Shown here one piece after another: positions 18,311 to 27,492 of a stretch of DNA of 64,000 bases. Below the pieces are notes generated by a model. The model worked only from the letters and a program-made list of their open reading frames with translations. It did no database searches and was not told the origin of the DNA. Made by a program: the position numbers and the translations under genes. The number at the start of each line of letters is the position of its first letter. The stretch's first letter is position 1. This DNA comes from Desulfosediminicola flagellatus (GTDB lineage Bacteria; Desulfobacterota; Desulfobulbia; Desulfobulbales; Desulfocapsaceae): positions 2,014,501-2,078,500 of the forward strand of contig NZ_CP050698.1 in the NCBI RefSeq assembly GCF_005116655.2, in the 5' to 3' direction.

Positions 18311-18501
18311 GTTTTCTCCAGACGAGTGAATTGAATAGTGTGTATTTAGTGCCTGAAAGAAGACCTGCAATTTTTTTCACGTTCAACGCAGTCGATAATT
18401 TTAACCATATGAATACACTTGGTATTTTGGAGATTAAAATTTGAGACCAGCGAAGAAATTTGGAAAATTGGTGGTTTTCTGTCGGGCACTATTTAAGAAG
18501 G

Positions 18502-18516
18502 TTCTCTCATTGAGAA
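18502..18516. promoter_or_regulatory. Candidate LysR-type operator
   Basis: TTCTCTCATTGAGAA is an interrupted palindrome (5-bp arms) in the iorA-lysR intergenic region, 68 bp before the LysR start. LysR proteins bind partly palindromic T...A sites in such places. This is position and symmetry only. Confidence 0.35.
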
Positions 18517-18583
18517 GGGTATTTACTGTTTTTTCACGATGTAGTAAACATACATTAAATACATCTTAGGATTAGAAAAACTA

Positions 18584-19546
18584 ATGCAACCAGATCTCAA
18601 TCGTCTTCGGATATTCTCGCACATTCATTCACGCTTAAGCATTACAGATGCTGCGGATGAGTTGCATATAACGCCATCAGCGGTAAGTCAGCAGCTCAAA
18701 AAACTGGAAGCTGAACTTAAGACACCACTCTTTACCAGATTACATAAACGGCTTGTACCGACACCGGCGGGTAAGCGATTGTATGAATTAGTACAACCAT
18801 TACTCAATGATTTGCAGGAAGGGATTATCGGTCTTGAGCAGGAGCGAACAGAACCCACGGGTATTTTGAAGATAGGTTCGCCAGTGGAATTCGGCTCAAT
18901 CTACCTGCCACGTGTTATGGCATCTTTCAGGGGGATATATGATAAGGTAAGGTTTGATCTCGTTTTAGGTAGGCCATCCGACCTGCTTCCGAAAATACAC
19001 TCAGGTGAGCTTGATTTCGCTTTTATCGATACCTTCCCGACCCGGCAACAACACTATAGTGATTATGGAAGTTTCAGTATTACTCCTGTAATCGAGGAAG
19101 AGGTTGTGCTGGCCTGTTCTAAACAATTTTTTGCAAACAGTTTGAATAGTGATTCTTCATTTGAGAATCTTATGAAGTCTATATTCATATCGCAACAGCA
19201 TGATGCACGGGCCCTCAATAACTGGTTTATGCACCATTTTGGCAAAACCGTGCCCAGATTTGAGATTGCATTAACTGTTGCAAGCCATCAGGCAGTGGTG
19301 TCGGGTGTAAGAAATAATCTGGGGCTCGGGATAATCGTAACTCATCTGGTCTGGAAAGAGATTAAGGCAGGAGATATTGTCGTCATCAACCAGGCAGACA
19401 CGCAAGCGGTAAACAGGATATCGACAGTACTGTTACAGGATAAAATACCGACAATCTCAGAGAAGGCATTTCTATCACATTTTTATAGTGCTGCCAGAAA
19501 AAGTAAGACGCTGAGGAGATTTAACTTATGTGTGGATGAGGGATAA
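18584..19546 (+). CDS. LysR-family transcriptional regulator
   Basis: A 320-residue LysR protein. The N-terminal winged helix-turn-helix includes DAADELHITPSAVSQQLKKLE, followed by the linker helix and a substrate-binding domain from residue ~90 (GILKIGSPVEFGSIYLPRV). It is divergent from iorA across 273 bp, the usual arrangement for a LysR regulator and its target, so control of the ior-synthetase operon by an aromatic intermediate is likely but inferred. Confidence 0.92.
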   Translation: MQPDLNRLRIFSHIHSRLSITDAADELHITPSAVSQQLKKLEAELKTPLFTRLHKRLVPTPAGKRLYELVQPLLNDLQEGIIGLEQERTEPTGILKIGSPVEFGSIYLPRVMASFRGIYDKVRFDLVLGRPSDLLPKIHSGELDFAFIDTFPTRQQHYSDYGSFSITPVIEEEVVLACSKQFFANSLNSDSSFENLMKSIFISQQHDARALNNWFMHHFGKTVPRFEIALTVASHQAVVSGVRNNLGLGIIVTHLVWKEIKAGDIVVINQADTQAVNRISTVLLQDKIPTISEKAFLSHFYSAARKSKTLRRFNLCVDEG

Positions 19547-19605
19547 TTTTCTCCTGTTGTGTCTCTATCCCTCAATTACACCTATTCAGCTATCCAGCTA
19601 TCCAG

Positions 19606-21108
19606 CTATTCAGCTTCTGCCACTTCAGCGTGTTCAGTTGCTGGTTGAGTAACAGGGAAACTCAACGTGAACGTTGTTCCCTTGCCAAGTTCAGAATGAA
19701 CGTCAATATATCCCTGATGGGCTTCAACAACTTCTTTTACTAATGAAAGCCCAAGTCCTGAGCCTGTGATATGGCGGGTCGCTTTCCCTTTCACTCTGAA
19801 AAAACGATCGAAAATATGGGGAAGGTCTTCTTTGCTGATTCCAATACCTGAATCGACAACGCTGAGATTGGCAAAACCGCCGCTCACTGATGTAGTAATA
19901 TCTACAGTTCCACCATCTGGCGTATACTTCACTGCGTTGGAAATAATGTTCATAAACGCGGTGCGGATATGATCGTAATCAACATTAAACCACCAGTCGA
20001 TCTCCGTTGGTGTATAGTTGATGGTTATCTTTTTGCTCTCTGCCTGTTCTGTAATTATATCAAGAATATGATCCAGTATTTCATGACCTTTGATGGGTTC
20101 GAGGTTAAATTCGACGGTTCCGTTTTCCATCTTAGAGAGATTGAGCAGGTTGTCGATCATTCGTAACAGGTCACGGGTACGTACCGTAATCCGTTTGTGC
20201 ATTGTTGAACATGCCTGGCCCGCTTCGTGCTCACAGCCAATTTGTAATGCGTAAATCATCTGTTCGACAGACGCCAGAGGCGATTTAAGTTCATGAGCGA
20301 CCATGGCAACAAAATCAGATTTCATCTGGTCAATTTGTTTATGGGTACTGATATCTTCAAATGCGGTTACTGAGCCGATGACTTTGCCACTCTCTGCGGT
20401 CACCGGTGCACAATGAGCGCGAAGGTATTTTCTTGAAATAGTACCTGGGGGGAATTCTTTAGTAACAACCTTAGAGTGTTTAATCGCCTGATCTACCATT
20501 TTTACTGCAGTTTCATCTAAAATCGAATCCGCTAATGGTTTTCCTATTACCGGGTCTGTTTGAATTTCTAAAATTTTAATAGCAGCAGGGTTATGATGAA
20601 CCACGACTGATTGATGATCAGTTATGACCACTGCCTCAACCATACAACCGAATACAGTTTTTAGGCGACTCTGTTCGTTTTGAATCGCCGCGAGGCTGAG
20701 AGTATGTTCTTCCCGGAGTTGTTTTGCTTCTGCTTCGAGTTTGATTTTCTCAGCTGCCCGACTAACAACAATTCGGATATAATCAGGTGTAAATGGTTTT
20801 CCTACAAAATCAAAAGCCCCCTGTTTCATGGCGGTTACAGCTTTTGAGACTGTTGCAAACCCAGTAATAACAATAACTTCGATAGAAGGTCTATGCTCTT
20901 TGATCCAGTCGAGTACGGCAAAGCCATCAATACCCGGCATCATCAGATCGAGCAAAACAATGTCGTACCCTTCCTTACGAATCATATCGATCCCCATTTC
21001 TCCATTTTCGGCTTTTGAAAATTGATAGCCCCTGCCGGACAGAGCTCTCTGGACACCTTCACGGATAACAGTTTCGTCATCAATTATGAGAATGCGAATT
21101 TCAGCCAT
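19606..21108 (-). CDS. Receiver-PAS-histidine kinase hybrid
   Basis: A 500-residue cytoplasmic signalling protein with the receiver domain first (residues 1-120, phospho-acceptor in DIVLLDLMMPGIDG), a PAS domain (~150-265), HisKA (MVAHELKSPLASVEQ) and an HATPase domain (GSGLGLSLVKEVVEAHQG). It has no membrane segment and no DNA-binding output. It is the last gene of the HdrCBA-MvhD-MetV-MetF operon, and a paralogue with the same layout (55225-56700) flanks the second HdrA-MetF module. Sensing of a redox or metabolic state of this pathway is inferred. A short 8-bp tandem repeat (CAGCTATC-like) overlaps the stop codon. Confidence 0.9.
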   Translation of the reverse strand: MAEIRILIIDDETVIREGVQRALSGRGYQFSKAENGEMGIDMIRKEGYDIVLLDLMMPGIDGFAVLDWIKEHRPSIEVIVITGFATVSKAVTAMKQGAFDFVGKPFTPDYIRIVVSRAAEKIKLEAEAKQLREEHTLSLAAIQNEQSRLKTVFGCMVEAVVITDHQSVVVHHNPAAIKILEIQTDPVIGKPLADSILDETAVKMVDQAIKHSKVVTKEFPPGTISRKYLRAHCAPVTAESGKVIGSVTAFEDISTHKQIDQMKSDFVAMVAHELKSPLASVEQMIYALQIGCEHEAGQACSTMHKRITVRTRDLLRMIDNLLNLSKMENGTVEFNLEPIKGHEILDHILDIITEQAESKKITINYTPTEIDWWFNVDYDHIRTAFMNIISNAVKYTPDGGTVDITTSVSGGFANLSVVDSGIGISKEDLPHIFDRFFRVKGKATRHITGSGLGLSLVKEVVEAHQGYIDVHSELGKGTTFTLSFPVTQPATEHAEVAEAE

Positions 21109-21337
21109 TTCCTACTCCGGAAATATTTTGAAAAAATGGGTCATAACTATTAAGTCCCTCTACAAAGAACACACTCATGTGCTTGCAGGAAATATTACAA
21201 ATGTTGAGTAAATCAACGATCTCCCCAAGCTGTTCGAAAGTGCTCCATATGATTACAAGCCGACAGGGCAGCAATACTTTTTTGTATGCTGCCTTGCCGG
21301 ATCGTGATCAGATGGTGTGCTTACGAATAGCGCTCAA

Positions 21338-21724
21338 CTATAGGAGCCAGCGTCTAATAAGGCTGAGCAACTCCGGCGGATCTACAGGCTTTGGCATGTA
21401 ATCTTCCGCCTCGCTCTCAAGCATATCCCTGTGAGAATACTTTGAGGTCGTCACTCTGTCCGCAACAGCAGTGAGCAGAATGATTGGGATATCTTTAGTT
21501 TCCGGGTCAGTTTTTAAGGCGGCGCAAGCTGCATGGCCATCCATTACCGGCATCATGACATCAAGCACAATGATATCCGGTTTTTCTTCTTTTACAGCCT
21601 CAAGACCTTCCTGGCCGTCATAGGCCACCCGTACGTTGTAGCCTCCACTCTCGACGATCACTTTTACAGCTTCAACGAAATCCGGATCATCATCTACCAA
21701 AAGAACATTTTTTTTCTCAGTCAT
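21338..21724 (-). CDS. Stand-alone response regulator receiver
   Basis: A 128-residue CheY-like protein: acidic pair in VLLVDDDPDF, phospho-acceptor Asp in DIIVLDVMMPVMDG, LLTAVAD and YMPKPVDPPELL with the conserved Lys. The start at 21724 is supported by GAGGAG at 6 bp; the frame is open farther upstream, into metF. Lying between metF and the receiver-PAS-kinase, it is probably phosphorylated by that kinase or by the PAS kinase at 28887-30449. No output domain is present. Confidence 0.9.
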   Translation of the reverse strand: MTEKKNVLLVDDDPDFVEAVKVIVESGGYNVRVAYDGQEGLEAVKEEKPDIIVLDVMMPVMDGHAACAALKTDPETKDIPIILLTAVADRVTTSKYSHRDMLESEAEDYMPKPVDPPELLSLIRRWLL

Positions 21725-21764
21725 AATTTTCTCCTCTTGATCTGTAGGATTGATCCTGCACGGG

Positions 21765-22691
21765 TCAATCAATCACGGGCCGTGGTAATAGCCCGGCAGT
21801 TCCAACTATTTCTTCAAGCTTTTCTTCCCACTCGATGGCCATTACGTGGACACCGGCTACTCCTTCAATTTCTTTTAGTTCCTGAATCTGTTCAACACAC
21901 ATCTCAATACCTTTTGCAGCCTGTTTTTCTTTAGGTTCATCGGCGATGCGTTTGATCACTTCATCAGGGATGTCCATACCTGCGACAAATTTTTTCATGA
22001 ACTTGGCCATGCCCGCCGATTTAAGCGGGGTAACTCCAGCCAGGACATATGCCCGTTCATGTAAACCTTCCTGTCTGGATTCTTCCATATACTGTTTAAA
22101 TTTCGACATGTTGTAAATGCACTGCGTCTGCACAAAGTCAGCACCTGCATCTATTTTGAGCTTAAAGCGTGGCACTCGGATTTCATATGGATCGGCGAAC
22201 GGATTTACCGCACAGCCGATAAAAAACTTAGGTTCTCCCTGAAGCTTTTTACCATTGGGGAATACACCTTCATCCCTCATGAGTTTGACCATGTTAATCA
22301 ACTGAATTGAGTCGATATCAAAGACATTTTTTGCCCCTGGATCTTCACCGAATTTCTGGTGGTCACCTGAAAGACAGAGCAGGTTATGCACGCCCATCGC
22401 AGAGGCACCGAGCAGGTCTGATTGCAGGGCTATTCTGTTTCTATCCCGCACAACCATTTGAATGAGTGGTTCGGTTCCGCTCTCTTTTACGAGCAGACAG
22501 CCGGCAAGCGAACTCATACGAACAACCGAAGTCTGATTATCTGTTACATTACAGGCATCGACATTGCCTTTAACATATGCCGCCTTTTTTCTGACAAGGT
22601 CGGCGTCTGCACCACGGGGGGGGCCACATTCTGCGGTGACAGCGAAATGTCCGGCCTTCAGGACCTTTTCAAGGTTGCTTCCAGCTTTCAT
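21765..22691 (-). CDS. metF: 5,10-methylenetetrahydrofolate reductase, copy 1
   Basis: A 308-residue MetF barrel. It starts MKAGSNLEKVLKAG, followed by the VTAECGPPRGAD entry strand, NVTDNQTSVVRM, VVRDRNRIALQSDLLGA, and FVQTQCIYNM. The ATG overlaps the metV stop (ATGA), with GGGAGGA at 9 bp. The enzyme is the short acetogen/sulfate-reducer form whose partner MetV replaces the missing C-terminal domain. In the Wood-Ljungdahl pathway it interconverts methylene- and methyl-tetrahydrofolate. The adjacent HdrABC-MvhD genes suggest flavin-based electron coupling rather than direct NADH use. Confidence 0.95.
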   Translation of the reverse strand: MKAGSNLEKVLKAGHFAVTAECGPPRGADADLVRKKAAYVKGNVDACNVTDNQTSVVRMSSLAGCLLVKESGTEPLIQMVVRDRNRIALQSDLLGASAMGVHNLLCLSGDHQKFGEDPGAKNVFDIDSIQLINMVKLMRDEGVFPNGKKLQGEPKFFIGCAVNPFADPYEIRVPRFKLKIDAGADFVQTQCIYNMSKFKQYMEESRQEGLHERAYVLAGVTPLKSAGMAKFMKKFVAGMDIPDEVIKRIADEPKEKQAAKGIEMCVEQIQELKEIEGVAGVHVMAIEWEEKLEEIVGTAGLLPRPVID

Positions 22692-23356
22692 TGTGTCATG
22701 TCCTCCCTGATAATGCGGCGAGGGCCGCCATCCCTTGAAGTTGACCATCCTTTATAGGGGATAATCTTTCCGTAGTTATGGAGCTGATTAAGTGCCTTCA
22801 ACCTGTCTACAATCAATTGCCAGCCGCATGCAACATCAGGAGAAACTTCGCAAATACCCTTTGAAGATCCACCGCAGGGACCGTGAAAAAGCTGTTTTGC
22901 ACAACGGCTGACGGGGCAGATACCACCAGTGAGATGCAGTACGCAATCACCGCACCCCTGACACCGCTCAGACCATTCTCCCTGACGTTCAGTAACACCA
23001 AGAAAACCTGTATTGATACCTGGGAGCACAGGTGTTTTATGGTATTTTTCCGCTACAAACTGAATACCTGCTCCACATGCGATCGAAAGCACCGCATCAT
23101 AATCTGATACATAAGGTCTGAGCTGCTCTAGATATTCAGGGTCGCATTGGCGTTCCAGGCAAACCTCTTTAATTTCAACAGGGTTGCCGCTTGCTTCTCT
23201 GGCGAGTCGCAGTGATGACGAGAGAATCTGAACCTCTTTCTCTCCTCCGACTCTGCAGACAGTTACGCAACCAAAACAGCCGGCAACAACAATCCTTTTG
23301 TACGGTTCAACCATCTCCAGAATCTGCTCGAGTGGTTTTGGTGTTCCGGTGATCAT
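22688..23356 (-). CDS. metV: MetV-like methylenetetrahydrofolate reductase C-terminal domain protein, copy 1
   Basis: A 222-residue Cys-rich protein of the MTHFR C-terminal family (DUF5981 type). Cys motifs include VVAGCFGCVTVC, SIACGAGIQ, and the cluster CQGCGDCVLHLTGGICPVSRC followed by HGPCGGSSKGICEV, which probably bind an iron-sulfur cluster or zinc. MetV is known to be a required partner of short MetF in acetogens. It overlaps metF by the ATGA sequence and follows mvhD by 3 bp, so HdrA, MvhD, MetV and MetF are translationally coupled. Confidence 0.92.
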   Translation of the reverse strand: MITGTPKPLEQILEMVEPYKRIVVAGCFGCVTVCRVGGEKEVQILSSSLRLAREASGNPVEIKEVCLERQCDPEYLEQLRPYVSDYDAVLSIACGAGIQFVAEKYHKTPVLPGINTGFLGVTERQGEWSERCQGCGDCVLHLTGGICPVSRCAKQLFHGPCGGSSKGICEVSPDVACGWQLIVDRLKALNQLHNYGKIIPYKGWSTSRDGGPRRIIREDMTQ

Positions 23357-23359
23357 CTG

Positions 23360-23812
23360 TTATGCCTCCTCTAATACCGGCTTGGTAAGGTTATTTCGGG
23401 CTATGTTAACCGGGCTTTGGCCGAGATCTTCAATGTGCGCTGAAAACTCGTTAGCGTATGCGGCAAATTTAGCGCCTTCACCGGCGCTCAGGTTGTACAT
23501 CCGTACACGCTCCCGGCCAAGACCTGTATCTTCAAGTATCTGGGCTACCCGCTCAACCCGTGCGCGTGCACGCAGGTTGCCGGATATATAGTGGCAATCA
23601 CCTTCAAGACAGCCGACTACCATTACGCCATCAGCTCCGCCCTCAAATGCCTGTAACACCAGTGCTTCTTCAATCCTGCCTGTGCAGGGAAGCATGACGA
23701 TTGAGATGGATGGCGGGTATTGCCTTCGTTCCGAACCTGCCAGGTCCGCAGCTGAGTACGCTCAATGGCGACAGGCGAAGGCGACGATATTTTTCTCTTT
23801 CGCGCTTATCAT
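23360..23812 (-). CDS. mvhD: MvhD-like [2Fe-2S] subunit, selenoprotein (CxxU), copy 1
   Basis: A 150-residue MvhD (F420-non-reducing hydrogenase delta subunit family) when the TGA at 23762-23764 (codon 17) is read as Sec. The N-terminal motif becomes [13 protein letters not shown], where relatives have CxxC. The second redox motif keeps Cys (VVGCLEGDCHY), as does LPCTGR. The true ATG at 23812 overlaps the hdrA stop as ATGA; without readthrough the gene would seem to start 117 bp later, losing the first motif. MvhD moves electrons between an electron-donating enzyme and HdrA. A 6-bp hairpin starts 14 nt after the TGA. Confidence 0.88.
23733..23747 (-). promoter_or_regulatory. Candidate SECIS hairpin of mvhD copy 1
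   Basis: On the mRNA, GGACCU and AGGUUC pair (one G-U) around a 3-nt loop, beginning 14 nt after the UGA. The small loop is atypical, so the true fold may differ. The position matches the first SECIS of mvhD copy 2. Confidence 0.5.
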
Positions 23813-26800
23813 GCTACTTCCTCCTCGGCAGTTTTTTGTGAAGCTTCCAGTTTATCCGGCCGTACCTTGGCAAACATGTTCTGGTCATTGTAGCGGCCGA
23901 GATATATTGTTTTTGCGGGACACTCTGCAACGCAAATTCCACACCCCTGGCAGAGTGCCGGGTTGATTTCAGCAGTATGGTCTTCTGTAATTACCGGTAC
24001 TCCGTAAGGACATGCTCTGACGCAGGTGAGGCAGACTGCACAGTTTTCTGGTTCCACTCTGCTGACAACTGCGGATAATGTAAGTTTATCTTGAGAAAGA
24101 ATTGTCAGAGCGCGGGAAACAGCGGCCTGAGCCTGTGATATTGATTCCGGAATGTTCTTAGGGCCGTGGGCAGTGCCTGCCATAAACAGCCCTTCAGAAG
24201 GAAGGTCGACAGGTCGTAGTTTGGCGTGAGCCTCTATGAAAAAGCCGTTGGCATTACGGGTACAGCGAAGCATCGACGCCAGCTCATCGGTATCGTTTGG
24301 CTTAATACCGGTCGATAACACCAGAAGGTCCGGCTGCAGATCTACCTGCATTCGTATTGATGGATCAAAAATTGAGATATGTATGCTATTGCCCTGATGT
24401 TCGCAAATAGGTGCGTTCTGTTCAGGTTCGTAGCGAATGAAATTTACTCCCTGTTCACGTGCTTTTCGATAGCTTAACTCACCTAGTCCATAGGTTCGCA
24501 TATCGCGATACAAAACATCTATACGACTATCAGGATGCATAGCTTTGAAGCTCAGGCTGTTTTTAACGGCCTGGTTACAGCAAACTCTCGAGCAATAATT
24601 CTGCTCATTTTCATCTCGTGAACCTGCGCACTGAATCATCACGATATTTTTATATTGACTCGTAACTTCAGTGCCTTCTGATATAAGACGTTCAAAGTCG
24701 GTTTGGGTTATAACATTGACCTGTTCACCGAGACCGTAGAGTTTTGGGCGGTTTTCGGTGGTTCCGGTTGTCAGGAGGATTGCTCCGTGTTTCAGTGTTC
24801 GCTGAGAGCCCGACGGGGTGATGATTTCGGTCTCGAAAGCACCGACAAAACCTGAGTGCTCGACGACAACTGAGCTGGTGTAAACCTGGATTTTTTCATC
24901 CTGTTCAACTTGCTGGACAAGCGTGCCAAGGTAATTCTGGATATCTCTAAAATCCGTTGTCTGGCGAAGTCGGTTAAGCTGACCACCAAGCATAGGCTCT
25001 TTTTCAAGCAGATAAACGTTGCATCCCTGGGCCGAAGCTTCCAGTGCTGCTGTCATCCCTGCAACCCCACCACCAATAACGAGGAGTCGGTTATCGACTG
25101 AAAATTCCATTTCATATAATGGTTCGGCCTGTGAAGCGTTGGCAACGGCCATCTTGGTAAGGCGTTTAGCTTTCTCCGTGGCAAGGTCAGGTGCCATTGG
25201 GTGTACCCAGCTGCACTGATCACGGATATTGGCCATATCAAAATAGTATTTGTTTAATCCGGCCGCCCGCATGGTGGACATAAAGAGTGGTTCGTGGGTA
25301 GTAGGAGAGCAAGCTGAAACTACAATGCGGTTGAGCTGATGCTCTTCGATGATGCTTCGCATCTGCTCCTGCGAATCCTGGGAGCATGTGTATAGCGGTT
25401 TATCAACATAGACAACACCGGGTAAGGTTCGTGCATATTCCATGACCTCATTAACATTTACGACAGAGGCTATATTAGTGCCGCAATGGCAGACGAATAC
25501 ACCGATCCGGAGTTCCTCGCCTTCTGCAAGTACTCGTTCATCCGGTAATGTTTCTTCTGTAATGAGACTCCCCCGCGACATTGAAAGAGTTGCGGAAGCT
25601 GCCTGGGCTGCCCCTGAAGCTTCGCTGACGGTTTCCGGAATATCTTTAGGACCGTTAAATGCGCCGCTAACGAAAATACCTGGGCGGGTTGTTACAAGCG
25701 GACTGAACGATTCGGTGACGGCAAAGCCATAGTCATCCATTTCAATCTGCATGAGGTTGGCAAGTTGTTTGCTTGACTCCTCAATCTGGATTCCCACTGA
25801 CAAGACGACCATATCGAACATTTCAGCTTTTCTCTGGCCTGACTCATCGGTATAACGGATCTCAAGATTTTTGTTTTGCGGATCTTCAAAAAGACGGCTT
25901 ACCATTGCACGGACATATTTCACATTATTCTGCTTTGCACGTTCAATATATTCGTCGAAATTTTTGCCAAATGAGCGCATGTCTATGTAGAAGATTGTCG
26001 GCTCGATGGACTTATCGTGCTCTCTGGCAATGTACGCTTCTTTAGTGGCATACATACAGCACACTGATGAGCAATATTCGCGATTGCAACTGCTGTCACG
26101 TGAACCTACGCATTGAATCCATGCTATCTTTTTAGGATGACTTCCATCACTTGGTCTGGTTACTGTTCCCGACGTTGGGCCGGATGCAGAGAGTAAACGT
26201 TCAAATTCAATTGAGGTGACAACATTTTTATAGATGCCGTAACCGAACTCGCTTCTGATACTCGGGTCGGAAACTTCAAAGCCGGGCGAGAAAATAACTG
26301 AACCGATATCGATGGATTTTTCTGTGAGGATATCCTGATAATTAATGGCGCCAACGCCGCATATTGATTGACATATTCCGCAATTACCTGTGTTAAGGTT
26401 TACGCAGCTTTGTGCATCAATTACCGGAACGCGAGGGACAGCCTGGGGGTAATGGATATTTACAGGTTTTCTTCGATTGAGCCGCTCATTAAAATCATCA
26501 AGTAAAGGTTTCGGTGTGCGTTTGGTTAACTGATCCATAGAGAGAAAGTCAACAGGACAAACCGAGATACAGGCACCGCACATCTGACAAATATCAATGC
26601 CGGCTTCAATACCCTGCTCATGGAGTTTCAGGGCGTTGATTCCCATCACCTCTTTGCACATCATGGAGCAGAGGCCGCAGCGAATACATTTTTCGAGAGC
26701 TATTTCATCCTGCTCCTTGCTGATCTCTTGAGATCTGGCAATGATAGCTGCACCGAGACTTTTCTCAAGTTCAGGGGCATTACTAATTTCGACCGCACCA

Positions 26801-27492
26801 AACTTAGCCGGACACGATGTAAAGCATGCTCCACAGGCGGTACAGCTTTCCTGATTTATAGTCGCGGTTTCGCCTTTGGCCCAGCTTACAGCATCTTGCA
26901 GGCATGCCTTTTTGCAGAGACCACATTTACCGCATTTGTCTTCATTGATGCTAAAGGTCCATGCATGTGGGGAGGATGCTTCAGGCGGACGCGAACCTGA
27001 AATAATGCGTTTTTCTTTGGCACGTAACGGTTTCTTTTTTCCTCCAGCATCTGCTGTGTTTTCGGTATTGAGTACATCCGGGAATTCAGATTGATAGGTG
27101 ACAGGGCAGGTGTGCTCACATAATCCGCAACCGGTGCATTTATCGATATCGACATATCGTGCACGGCTGGTCACTGTCGCAGTGAAATTTCCCTGTTCAC
27201 CTGTAATGCCGGTAAGTTCACTGTGGGTGAACAGTTCGATGTTTTTATGTCTGCCGACTTCGACAAGTTTTGGCGATACAATGCACATCGAGCAGTCGTT
27301 AGTGGGAAAGGTTTTATCGAGTTGCGCCATCTTGCCGCCGATCGCCGGAGACTTCTCAACCATATAGACTTTGAAGCCACTGTTCGCCAGATCCAATGCC
27401 GATTGCATACCGCTTATACCGCCACCGATAACCATGATTGCTCCGGTGGGTTTGTTTTTGGGCGTTGATGGAGGGACGAGATTAGAAGTCAT
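23809..27492 (-). CDS. hdrA: HdrA-type flavoprotein, very large form with extra ferredoxin clusters
   Basis: A 1227-residue fusion of two HdrA/QmoA-like halves. Residues ~16-55 form the FAD motif (MVIGGGISGMQSALDLANSG); [18 protein letters not shown] holds Cys70 at the position that is Sec in the two HdrA proteins at 37-42 kb. About four additional four-Cys ferredoxin motifs lie at ~135-330 (CTGCGLCEHTC, CGKCGLCKKAC, CTACGACFTSC, CIRCGLCSMMC, CQMCGACISVC), more than in the other copies. A second half begins near residue 660 (GVFVCHCGTNIASV) and ends in two more ferredoxin motifs. It bifurcates or merges electrons with HdrBC and MvhD. Overlaps hdrB by ATGA. Confidence 0.93.
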   Translation of the reverse strand: MTSNLVPPSTPKNKPTGAIMVIGGGISGMQSALDLANSGFKVYMVEKSPAIGGKMAQLDKTFPTNDCSMCIVSPKLVEVGRHKNIELFTHSELTGITGEQGNFTATVTSRARYVDIDKCTGCGLCEHTCPVTYQSEFPDVLNTENTADAGGKKKPLRAKEKRIISGSRPPEASSPHAWTFSINEDKCGKCGLCKKACLQDAVSWAKGETATINQESCTACGACFTSCPAKFGAVEISNAPELEKSLGAAIIARSQEISKEQDEIALEKCIRCGLCSMMCKEVMGINALKLHEQGIEAGIDICQMCGACISVCPVDFLSMDQLTKRTPKPLLDDFNERLNRRKPVNIHYPQAVPRVPVIDAQSCVNLNTGNCGICQSICGVGAINYQDILTEKSIDIGSVIFSPGFEVSDPSIRSEFGYGIYKNVVTSIEFERLLSASGPTSGTVTRPSDGSHPKKIAWIQCVGSRDSSCNREYCSSVCCMYATKEAYIAREHDKSIEPTIFYIDMRSFGKNFDEYIERAKQNNVKYVRAMVSRLFEDPQNKNLEIRYTDESGQRKAEMFDMVVLSVGIQIEESSKQLANLMQIEMDDYGFAVTESFSPLVTTRPGIFVSGAFNGPKDIPETVSEASGAAQAASATLSMSRGSLITEETLPDERVLAEGEELRIGVFVCHCGTNIASVVNVNEVMEYARTLPGVVYVDKPLYTCSQDSQEQMRSIIEEHQLNRIVVSACSPTTHEPLFMSTMRAAGLNKYYFDMANIRDQCSWVHPMAPDLATEKAKRLTKMAVANASQAEPLYEMEFSVDNRLLVIGGGVAGMTAALEASAQGCNVYLLEKEPMLGGQLNRLRQTTDFRDIQNYLGTLVQQVEQDEKIQVYTSSVVVEHSGFVGAFETEIITPSGSQRTLKHGAILLTTGTTENRPKLYGLGEQVNVITQTDFERLISEGTEVTSQYKNIVMIQCAGSRDENEQNYCSRVCCNQAVKNSLSFKAMHPDSRIDVLYRDMRTYGLGELSYRKAREQGVNFIRYEPEQNAPICEHQGNSIHISIFDPSIRMQVDLQPDLLVLSTGIKPNDTDELASMLRCTRNANGFFIEAHAKLRPVDLPSEGLFMAGTAHGPKNIPESISQAQAAVSRALTILSQDKLTLSAVVSRVEPENCAVCLTCVRACPYGVPVITEDHTAEINPALCQGCGICVAECPAKTIYLGRYNDQNMFAKVRPDKLEASQKTAEEEVA

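Noticed and set aside
19587..19616. 8-bp tandem repeat (CAGCTATC-like, about 3.5 copies) as a regulatory array
   Set aside because: Short, overlaps a stop codon between convergent genes, and has no recognisable role; mentioned with the kinase gene only.
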